NCBI GenBank assembly: GCA_034090805.1
Contig: JAXDRV010000110.1
Coordinates: forward strand, 1 to 10,302
DNA: 10,302 nt
DNA from: Ornithomonoglobus_A sp034090805
GTDB lineage: Bacteria; Bacillota; Clostridia; UBA1381
Direction: 5' to 3'
Shown here: one piece after another, positions 1 to 5,172 of the stretch
Position numbering within the stretch: the first letter of the stretch is position 1
Layout: every line of letters begins with the position of its first letter
Position numbers and translations under genes: made by a program
The notes under the pieces: generated by a model
Told to the model about the DNA's origin: nothing
Databases searched by the model: none
Seen by the model: the letters and a program-made list of their open reading frames with translations, nothing else

Positions 1-27
1 GCTTTTTGTTCGGGGCGGTAGCTTACG

Positions 28-75
28 CTATCGGCTTTGCCGATAGTCGCCTTTGGCGAGTTTTGCAAGCAAAAC
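28..75. repeat. Three consecutive short hairpins
   Basis: Three perfect inverted repeats sit end to end with no spacer. CTATCGGC (28-35) pairs with GCCGATAG (39-46) across a TTT loop. TCGCC (47-51) pairs with GGCGA (55-59), again across TTT. GTTTTG (60-65) pairs with CAAAAC (70-75) across CAAG. A fourth, TAGC/GCTA (19-22 with 27-30), overlaps the first and would compete with it. No T-tract follows, so this is not an ordinary terminator. It looks like a dispersed palindromic element of the REP-like kind, but family membership cannot be shown from one copy. Confidence 0.55.
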
Positions 76-134
76 CGTTGGATACAGCACCACTCAATGC
101 AAAGCGGCAATCTGAGTGATTTTCTTTCAAACTT

Positions 135-163
135 GGTTTTGTGAAAGGAGTTAATGGTCATAA
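135..163 (+). repeat. Copy 1 of SD/start-codon-bearing direct repeat
   Basis: A 29-nt stretch here is identical to 5144-5172. It contains AAAGGAGTTAATGGTC, that is, a Shine-Dalgarno (144-150) and the ATG at 154 of the following small gene. A second ATG lies the same distance beyond the repeat in both copies (166 here, 5175 there). Similarity continues upstream with a two-base gap (TCTTTCA..AAC). In both copies the upstream part can fold onto GTGAAAG: CTTTCA (124-129) pairs with TGAAAG (142-147), with further pairs across a bulge. The fold would cover the 5' part of the SD. Confidence 0.8.
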
Positions 164-330
164 AAATGATAAATTTATGCTGTAGGGGCTGCGCAAGAGC
201 GGCAGGCTTAAGCGCGCTGTCCTTTTGTATCGGAGTAGCGGCGGGGCTGTTTTTCCCGATTGCGGTTATTGCGATTATAGAAACGATTCTGCTGCTGATT
301 TTCGGGTATCTATGTTTATTCAAATGGTGA
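154..330 (+). CDS. Small Cys-rich membrane peptide, 58 aa
   Basis: This small reading frame begins inside the direct repeat. The N-terminal third carries a cysteine cluster (MINLCCRGCARAAG at residues 5-18, with Cys at 9, 10 and 13). The rest, from about residue 19 to 56, is almost entirely hydrophobic (ALSFCIGVAAGLFFP, then AVIAIIETILLLIFG) and would form one long or two short membrane helices. AAAGGAG at 144-150 is only 3 nt from ATG 154 and 15 nt from ATG 166. The start is therefore undecided between 58 and 54 residues. The gene ends 33 nt before the SpoVM-like gene, in the same direction, so the two may be cotranscribed. I do not recognise a named family. The even amino-acid usage and a clean membrane profile favour a real gene. 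Confidence 0.6.
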   Translation: MVIKMINLCCRGCARAAGLSALSFCIGVAAGLFFPIAVIAIIETILLLIFGYLCLFKW

Positions 331-363
331 TACATATTTGTTTCGCACAGAAAGGAGCAAGAC

Positions 364-435
364 ATGAAGGTTGTTATTTTTAAAATGCCTAAATTTTTGA
401 GAGGAATTACAAAAGCAATATTTAAAATGAGGTAA
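364..435 (+). CDS. spoVM: SpoVM-like sporulation micro-protein, 23 aa
   Basis: The 23-residue product aligns without gaps to Bacillus subtilis SpoVM (26 aa). M1, K2, K7, P9, K10, F11, L12, G14, I15 and A18 coincide, and R/K is conserved at position 17. P9 is the residue that shapes the unusual, deeply embedded amphipathic helix of SpoVM. In Bacillus this peptide recognises the convex curvature of the forespore membrane, anchors the coat ATPase SpoIVA and inhibits FtsH. The gene has a good Shine-Dalgarno (AAAGGAG, 351-357) 6 nt before ATG, and a strong terminator lies 24 nt after the stop. Here it ends in KMR rather than the longer basic tail of Bacillus. The assignment rests on alignment from memory of a very short peptide, but spacing, start and terminator all support a translated gene. 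Confidence 0.75.
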   Translation: MKVVIFKMPKFLRGITKAIFKMR

Positions 436-459
436 TGCCGCCCTAAGGCAAATGTTTTG

Positions 460-501
460 CAATCCGTCTTGATATAAATCGGGACGGATTGTTTATATTT
501 T
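460..501 (+). terminator. Intrinsic terminator after spoVM-like gene
   Basis: A 14-bp stem pairs 460-473 with 478-491, including two G-U pairs, around a four-base ATAA loop. It is followed by the T-rich run TTTATATTTT. It isolates the small genes to the left from the riboflavin promoter. Confidence 0.85.
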
Positions 502-543
502 ACCGCCAACATCAAAAAATCAAAAATATTTTGCGGCTTTCTA

Positions 544-572
544 TTGACAAATGCGCATAACGGGAATATAAT
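544..572 (+). promoter_or_regulatory. Sigma-A promoter of the riboflavin operon
   Basis: TTGACA at 544-549 and TATAAT at 567-572 match both consensus hexamers exactly, with a 17-nt spacer. Transcription would begin near 579-580, just upstream of the FMN aptamer. A perfect promoter fits control by premature termination rather than by promoter strength. Confidence 0.9.
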
Positions 573-585
573 ATAAGAAGTAATA

Positions 586-703
586 ATCTTCGGGGTATGT
601 GAAATTCATAATCGACGGTGATGGCAGATGCCTAAGTCCGTGAGCCTTGCGGCTGATTCGGTGCGATTCCGAAACCGACGGTAAAGTCCGGATGGGAGAA
701 GAT
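586..703 (+). ncRNA. FMN riboswitch (RFN element) aptamer
   Basis: The conserved RFN segments appear in order: ATCTTCGGGG at the 5' end, GTGAAATTC, GACGGTGAT, GTCCGTGAGC, GATTCGGTGCGATTCCGAAACC, and CGACGGTAAAGTCCGGATGGGAGAAGAT at the 3' end. The closing P1 helix is ATCTTC with GAAGAT. A small extra hairpin (GGCA/TGCC) sits in the variable part of the P3 arm. Bound FMN stabilises the aptamer and favours the downstream terminator, switching off ribD-ribE-ribBA-ribH when flavin is plentiful. Confidence 0.97.
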
Positions 704-723
704 ATTTAATATTTCCGCATTTT

Positions 724-753
724 ACACCCCGATTAACGAAAGGGGTGTTTTTT
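724..753 (+). terminator. Riboswitch expression platform: terminator that also covers ribD SD
   Basis: ACACCCC (724-730) pairs with GGGGTGT (742-748) around an 11-nt loop, followed by T749-T753. The 3' arm contains AAAGGGG (739-745), the only plausible ribosome binding site for ribD, 10 nt before its ATG at 756. The same hairpin could thus end transcription and, on any read-through RNA, hide the SD. A candidate antiterminator exists. CGGGGT in the aptamer 5' strand (591-596) is complementary to ACCCCG (726-731), and further A-T pairs are possible across small bulges. Confidence 0.88.
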
Positions 754-755
754 GT

Positions 756-1859
756 ATGAAATTCATGGAACGTGCAGTTATGCTTGCAAAAACCGCCGAA
801 GGCTTCACAAATCCAAATCCGCTTGTCGGAGCGGTCATAGTAAAAAACGGCGCAATAATCGGCGAAGGCTGCCATGAGCGTTACGGCGATTTACATGCTG
901 AAAGAAAGGCTCTTGAAAGCTGCACGGAATCGCCGGAGGGTGCGGATATATATGTTACGCTTGAACCTTGCTGTCACAGCGGCAAGCAGCCGCCATGCAC
1001 AGATGCGCTCATACGCTCCGGTATCAAGCGTGTTTTTGTCGGCTCTCCCGACCCCAATCCGCTTGTTGCAGGCAAGGGCATTGAAATTTTGAGAAATGCC
1101 GGGATTGAAGTAATCGAAAATGTCGAACGTGAGCTTTGCGACGGGATAAACAAAATATTTTTCAAATACATAACCACGCAGCAGCCGTATGTTATTATGA
1201 AAACCGCCGTCACAGCCGATGGAAAAACAGCGTCGTACACAGGCGATTCAAAATGGATAACAAACGAAAAATCACGTGAAAACGTTCACCGCACACGCAG
1301 ACGTGTATCCGCCGTTATGACCGGCATCGGCACAGTACTGCATGATGATCCCATGCTTAACTGCCGTATTGAAAATCCGAAAAATCCCGCAAGGATAATA
1401 TGCGACAGCACGCTGAGGATTCCACTTGACTGCCAAATCGTTAAAACCGCACGTGAAATCAAAACGATAGTCGCAACGCTTTCAAACGACCTTACAAAAA
1501 CACGTGAGCTTGAGGCCCTCGGCGTTCACGTTGTCAAGGTTCGTGAAAACAAGCATCGGATTGATATTTCAAGTCTTATGTCGATTTTAGGCAAAATGAG
1601 CATTGACAGCGTGTTGATTGAAGCGGGTGCGGAGCTTAATGCCTCTGCGGTTGAGGCAGGTGTCGTTGACTGCGTTCAGATATACGTTGCGCCAAAGCTT
1701 CTCGGCGGTCAGGACGCACGCTCCTCAATAAGCGGCAAGGGAATCGCAAAGCTTTCGGATGCAGTGCGGCTCGGTAAACCGCAAATAAGCGTGTTTGACG
1801 GCGATGTACTTCTCGAATACGATGTTATAAAGGACGGTGTGCAATGTTTACCGGAATAA
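756..1859 (+). CDS. ribD: Bifunctional riboflavin deaminase/reductase RibD
   Basis: A 367-residue protein, normal for the family. It deaminates 2,5-diamino-6-ribosylamino-4(3H)-pyrimidinone 5'-phosphate and then reduces the ribosyl side chain with NADPH, both in the cytoplasm. Residues 1 to about 145 form the zinc deaminase domain: NPLVGAVIVKNG (20-32), H47-A-E49, and PCCHSGKQPPC (71-81). H47, C72 and C81 are the expected zinc ligands and E49 the proton shuttle. Residues from about 146 on form the reductase domain, with MKTAVTADGKTAS (148-160), SKWITNEKSR, TGIGTVLHDDPMLNCR (189-204) and a late GG-rich segment. ATG 756 is chosen because it lies 10 nt from the SD inside the riboswitch terminator. 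The stop overlaps ribE by 16 nt, suggesting translational coupling. Expression is FMN-controlled. Confidence 0.97.
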   Translation: MKFMERAVMLAKTAEGFTNPNPLVGAVIVKNGAIIGEGCHERYGDLHAERKALESCTESPEGADIYVTLEPCCHSGKQPPCTDALIRSGIKRVFVGSPDPNPLVAGKGIEILRNAGIEVIENVERELCDGINKIFFKYITTQQPYVIMKTAVTADGKTASYTGDSKWITNEKSRENVHRTRRRVSAVMTGIGTVLHDDPMLNCRIENPKNPARIICDSTLRIPLDCQIVKTAREIKTIVATLSNDLTKTRELEALGVHVVKVRENKHRIDISSLMSILGKMSIDSVLIEAGAELNASAVEAGVVDCVQIYVAPKLLGGQDARSSISGKGIAKLSDAVRLGKPQISVFDGDVLLEYDVIKDGVQCLPE

Positions 1860-2476
1860 TTGAAGAAATCGGAACGGTTGCAAATATTGAGCGCGGCGCA
1901 AAAAGCAGCCGAATTACAATAAGTGCAGACAAAATATTTGACGATTTAAAAATCGGCGACAGCGTTTCCGTCAACGGTATGTGCTCCACCGCCGCACAGA
2001 TAAGCGGTCATACCTTTACTGCCGATATTATGGCGGAAAGTCTGCGCCGCACAAATCTCGGAGAATTAACAAAAGGCTCAAGAGTGAATCTCGAACGCGC
2101 CATGACTCTGAACGGCCGCTTCGGCGGGCATATCGTTTCGGGGCATATTGACGGAACGGGAGTAATACTGTCGCTCGTTCGGGAGGATAACGCCGTATGG
2201 GTTACGATAAGTGCCGATGAAAATATCATGAAATACATTATCGAAAAAGGCTCTGCCGCCATTGACGGGATAAGCCTTACCGTTGCGAAGGTATACAAGG
2301 ACGCTTTTGCTGTTTCGCTTATCCCCCACACCGCCGACGAAACCACGCTTTTGTCCAAGCACAGCGGTGACAGGGTAAATATCGAATGTGATATTATAGG
2401 AAAATACGTAGAAAAGCTTGCCGCTCCGAAAAGCGGCGGTATTACGTTTGAATTTTTAGAAAAATATGGATTTTAA
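1844..2476 (+). CDS. ribE: Riboflavin synthase alpha chain
   Basis: A 210-residue trimeric riboflavin synthase. It dismutates two 6,7-dimethyl-8-ribityllumazine molecules into riboflavin and the pyrimidine substrate, which RibH reuses. The N-terminal signature MFTGIIEEIGTV is intact. Two similar lumazine-binding barrels follow, about 1-95 and 96-195. The corresponding substrate motifs are SVSVNGMCST in the first half and SAAIDGISLTV in the second, with GGHIVSGHIDGTG between them. The first barrel has CST where CLT is usual, a mild substitution. The gene starts inside the ribD end, 9 nt after AAAGGA (1829-1834). This is ribE in Bacillus naming and ribC in E. coli naming. Confidence 0.96.
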   Translation: MFTGIIEEIGTVANIERGAKSSRITISADKIFDDLKIGDSVSVNGMCSTAAQISGHTFTADIMAESLRRTNLGELTKGSRVNLERAMTLNGRFGGHIVSGHIDGTGVILSLVREDNAVWVTISADENIMKYIIEKGSAAIDGISLTVAKVYKDAFAVSLIPHTADETTLLSKHSGDRVNIECDIIGKYVEKLAAPKSGGITFEFLEKYGF

Positions 2477-2491
2477 GGAGATAGATCAAGT

Positions 2492-3688
2492 ATGAATTCA
2501 GTTGAAGAAGCGCTTAAAGCGCTGCAAAGCGGAAAGGTGATTCTTACAATAGATGATCCCGACCGTGAAAATGAGGGCGATTTAATCTGCGCTGCGGAAT
2601 TTGCCACAACGGAAAACGTTAATTTTATGGCAAGCTGCGCAAAGGGATTGATATGTATGCCCATGAGCAGTAAATATGTCAAAAAGCTCGGTCTTTCGCA
2701 GATGGTAGCCGAAAACACCGACAATCACTGCACCGCATTCACGGAATCGATTGACCATATATCGACAACCACCGGTATAAGTGCCGAGGAACGAGGTATA
2801 ACCGCAAGGGCGTGCGCTGCCGATAACGCCAAGCCATCGGATTTCCGCCGGCCGGGGCATATGTTCCCTCTCGAAGCAAAAAGAGGCGGCGTTCTCGAAA
2901 GAAATGGCCATACCGAGGCAACGGTTGATTTATGCCGTCTTGCCGGGTTAAAGGAAGTAGGCCTTTGCTGCGAAATCATGGCAGATGACGGAACAATGAT
3001 GCGCACCGCAGAGCTGAAAAAATTCGCTGAAAAGCACGGGCTTGTCATGATAAGCATAAAGGACCTTCAGGCATACCGCCGCAGAAATGATAAGTTTATG
3101 GAGCGTGTATCGGCTGCTCATCTGCCGACAAAGTACGGTGATTTTGAGATTTACGGCTACGAAAATAAAATCACGGGCGCTCAGCACATTGCCGTTGTAA
3201 AGGGTGATATCAAAAATGCCGATACGGTGCTGTGCCGTGTACATTCGGAATGTCTTACCGGCGATGTGTTCGGCTCATGCCGCTGCGACTGCGGTGAGCA
3301 GCTTTCAAAGGCTCTTGAAATGATCGAAAAGGAAGGCACAGGCGTTCTTGTATATCTGCGCCAGGAGGGACGAGGAATAGGTCTTTTGAACAAACTCAAG
3401 GCATACACCCTACAGGAGCAGGGGTATGATACAGTTGAGGCGAACGTCAAGCTCGGCTTTGCGCCCGACTTAAGAGATTACAGCGAGGGAGCGCAGATCT
3501 TAAAAGATCTCGGCGCATACAAGCTGCGGATTATGACGAATAATCCGCTCAAAATATCCGATCTTGAGGAATACGGGATAAAGATAGAGGAGCGTGTGCC
3601 GATTGAAATAGCGGCAAAAAAGGAAAATGAGTTTTATTTAAAAACCAAACAGCATAAGATGGGACATTTAGTCCACTATGATAAATAA
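2492..3688 (+). CDS. ribBA: Bifunctional DHBP synthase / GTP cyclohydrolase II (RibBA)
   Basis: A 398-residue fusion that supplies both precursors of the pathway. Residues 1 to about 205 make 3,4-dihydroxy-2-butanone 4-phosphate from ribulose 5-phosphate: the acidic loop DDPDRENEGD (21-30), GHMFPL (122-127) and GHTEATVDL (139-147) with the metal-binding H140. Residues from about 207 on open GTP, releasing formate and pyrophosphate. VHSECLTG gives C254, and SCRCDCG gives C265 and C267 as zinc ligands. LRQEGRGIGL (289-298) and RIMTNNPLKI (346-355) are also present. One oddity is Pro23, where glutamate is most usual in the acidic loop. The SD AAGGAG (2475-2480) directly follows the ribE stop, 11 nt before the ATG. 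The gene lies third in the FMN-controlled operon. Confidence 0.97.
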   Translation: MNSVEEALKALQSGKVILTIDDPDRENEGDLICAAEFATTENVNFMASCAKGLICMPMSSKYVKKLGLSQMVAENTDNHCTAFTESIDHISTTTGISAEERGITARACAADNAKPSDFRRPGHMFPLEAKRGGVLERNGHTEATVDLCRLAGLKEVGLCCEIMADDGTMMRTAELKKFAEKHGLVMISIKDLQAYRRRNDKFMERVSAAHLPTKYGDFEIYGYENKITGAQHIAVVKGDIKNADTVLCRVHSECLTGDVFGSCRCDCGEQLSKALEMIEKEGTGVLVYLRQEGRGIGLLNKLKAYTLQEQGYDTVEANVKLGFAPDLRDYSEGAQILKDLGAYKLRIMTNNPLKISDLEEYGIKIEERVPIEIAAKKENEFYLKTKQHKMGHLVHYDK

Positions 3689-3717
3689 TTGTTATTTTTA
3701 GAAGGGAGTTTTATATT

Positions 3718-4179
3718 ATGAAGAAAATTGAAGGTATTTACTGCGGAAAAGAGCTTAAAATAGGTCTTGTTGCGTCACGTTTTAATGAGTTTATTGTGTC
3801 AAAGCTTGTGGGAGGTGCGGAGGATTGTCTGCTGCGTCACGGCGTTGACGGCGATAACATATCCCTTGCATGGGTTCCTGGAGCTTACGAGATTCCGCTC
3901 ATAGCGCAGAAAATGGCGAAATCGGGCAAATACGATGCTGTTATATGTCTCGGCGCAGTAATCAGAGGTGCGACAAGCCATTATGATTACGTATGCAACG
4001 AGGTTTCAAAGGGCATCGCCCAGGTGTCGCTTGCATCGGATATACCGGTTCTTTTCGGAGTTCTCACAACCGACACAATCGAGCAGGCAATAGAGCGTGC
4101 CGGCACAAAGGCGGGCAACAAGGGCTACGACTGCGCAATGTCGGCGCTTGAGATGATCAATCTTATCAAAGAGCTTTAA
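3718..4179 (+). CDS. ribH: 6,7-dimethyl-8-ribityllumazine synthase
   Basis: A 153-residue lumazine synthase that condenses the ribityl-aminopyrimidinedione with dihydroxybutanone phosphate. Members of this family assemble into pentamers or 60-subunit shells. The motifs are in place: ASRFNEFI (19-26), VPGAYEIP (53-60), GAVIRGATSHYDYVCNEVSKG (79-99) with the catalytic H88, and FGVLTTDTIEQAIERAG (113-129) with R127, the phosphate-binding arginine of the Bacillus enzyme. The SD AAGGGAG (3702-3708) is 9 nt from ATG. The 29-nt gap from ribBA shows no promoter or terminator, so it is the fourth operon gene. Confidence 0.97.
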   Translation: MKKIEGIYCGKELKIGLVASRFNEFIVSKLVGGAEDCLLRHGVDGDNISLAWVPGAYEIPLIAQKMAKSGKYDAVICLGAVIRGATSHYDYVCNEVSKGIAQVSLASDIPVLFGVLTTDTIEQAIERAGTKAGNKGYDCAMSALEMINLIKEL

Positions 4180-4192
4180 TCTGAGGTTATAT

Positions 4193-5005
4193 ATGAACAA
4201 ATTTGAAAATTGTCTGCTTGTTTCGGATATGGATGCAACGCTTTTGACGAGCGGTCACGAAATTTCCGAGGCAAACAGGCAGGCTATCGACTATTTTATC
4301 AGCGAGGGCGGACGTTTTACCGTTGCAACGGGACGCATGACGGACGCTGTGGGAGCGTATCTTAACCGAATGACAATAAACGCCCCCGCAATTCTGCACA
4401 ACGGCGCAAGGATTTATGATTTTGAAAAATCCGAGGTGGTATTTGAAAAATTCATAGAAGAGCACCGCAAGGCAGCCGTCAAGCGTGTTTATAACGATAT
4501 GCCGGAGCTTGGGCTTGAAATTTACAGTGATGAAATTATTTACATTTACAAGCCATGCGAGGAAACAAAGCGTTTTCTTTCAAAGGGCTACAAGGTCGTT
4601 TACGATATGCCGCCCGAAATATGGGACAGGCCTTGGATAAAGCTTTTGCTTATCGGCGACACAAAGGAAATACTTGACAAATATGAGCCTATATACCGCA
4701 GCCGCTACGACGACGGCTACTGCGTAAGGAGCGGTCCGCTGTATCTTGATATTGTAGCAGGCGGCGTGTCAAAGGGCAAGGGCGTTGAACGTGTGGCGAA
4801 TCAGCTCGGCTGCGGCAGAATAATAACGATCGGTGACAGCGAAAACGACATTGAAATGCTGCAAACGGCAGACATAAGCTTTGCCGTGAAAAATGCAGTC
4901 CCTGCCGCAAAAGCAGCAGCGTCTTATTCCGCCCCGCATCATAACGACAGCGCCGTTGCGTATGTTGTTTCACAGCTTGAAAAGCTGATTAATCAAACGG
5001 CTTAA
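4193..5005 (+). CDS. HAD-IIB (Cof-type) phosphatase in the riboflavin operon
   Basis: A 270-residue haloacid-dehalogenase hydrolase of the Cof/YidA type, cytoplasmic. The four HAD motifs are visible: DMDAT (12-16, with D12 the nucleophile and D14 the acid/base), VATGR (44-48), SKGKGV (193-198, Lys of motif III) and GDSEND (214-219) for magnesium. A type IIB cap domain would lie between about residues 85 and 185. It starts 13 nt after ribH with a short SD (GAGG, 4182-4185), so cotranscription is likely. The riboflavin pathway needs a phosphatase between RibD and RibH. In Bacillus (YcsE, YitU, YwtE) and E. coli (YigB, YbjI) HAD proteins do this, and this gene is a plausible dedicated version. 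The substrate cannot be read from the sequence. Motif I has Ala where Gly is usual (DMDAT versus DLDGT). Confidence 0.9.
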   Translation: MNKFENCLLVSDMDATLLTSGHEISEANRQAIDYFISEGGRFTVATGRMTDAVGAYLNRMTINAPAILHNGARIYDFEKSEVVFEKFIEEHRKAAVKRVYNDMPELGLEIYSDEIIYIYKPCEETKRFLSKGYKVVYDMPPEIWDRPWIKLLLIGDTKEILDKYEPIYRSRYDDGYCVRSGPLYLDIVAGGVSKGKGVERVANQLGCGRIITIGDSENDIEMLQTADISFAVKNAVPAAKAAASYSAPHHNDSAVAYVVSQLEKLINQTA

Positions 5006-5010
5006 TGCAT

Positions 5011-5115
5011 AACTTGAAAGGATAGCTATAACAAGTTTGGAAAAAGATAAGCGGCGCATCTCGCCTTCTTTCGGGACTCGGAGTATACACATACGCCGCC
5101 GTCCCTCAAGAAGGC
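5011..5115. repeat. Structured intergenic region with nested inverted repeats
   Basis: Three dyads lie between the HAD gene and the next start. AACTTG (5011-5016) pairs with CAAGTT (5032-5037). GCGGCG (5051-5056) pairs with CGCCGC (5094-5099). An imperfect 15-nt repeat, GCCTTCTTTCGGGAC (5063-5077) against GTCCCTCAAGAAGGC (5101-5115), has 13 of 15 pairs and a 2x2 internal mismatch. The CGCCGC partner sits in the loop of the 15-nt stem, so the two helices are either alternatives or a pseudoknot. No T-tract follows, so none is a convincing terminator. Confidence 0.6.
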
Positions 5116-5143
5116 AACCTGCTTGCTTCTCTTTCACCAAACG

Positions 5144-5172
5144 GGTTTTGTGAAAGGAGTTAATGGTCATAA
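5144..5172 (+). repeat. Copy 2 of SD/start-codon-bearing direct repeat
   Basis: This stretch is identical over 29 nt to 135-163 and includes the SD AAAGGAG (5153-5159) and ATG 5163. Just upstream, CTTTCAC (5131-5137) pairs with GTGAAAG (5150-5156), with three further A-T pairs beyond one mismatch and a CGGG loop. This would enclose the start of the SD. Copy 1 keeps an equivalent hairpin although its left arm differs by a two-base deletion. Confidence 0.8.

Noticed and set aside
91..127. CACTCA/TGAGTG followed by TTTTCTTT as a terminator for an upstream gene
   Set aside because: The stem has six base pairs with a 16-nt loop and the T-run is interrupted, so it is too weak to call and is mentioned only as part of the hairpin-rich leader.
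329..337. GATACATAT as a possible sporulation sigma-E -10 before the SpoVM-like gene
   Set aside because: The -10 resemblance is partial and no matching -35 could be placed with confidence, so it is not listed as a promoter.
504..535. CCGC...GCGG dyad with A/T-rich loop as a second terminator before the riboflavin promoter
   Set aside because: The stem has only four base pairs and a long loop, and a far better terminator already lies at 460-501.
2552..2581. DDPDRENEGD in RibBA as evidence of an inactive DHBP synthase domain
   Set aside because: Only one loop residue differs (Pro23). The metal-binding glutamate, the GHTEA histidine and the other acidic residues are intact, so loss of function is not supported.
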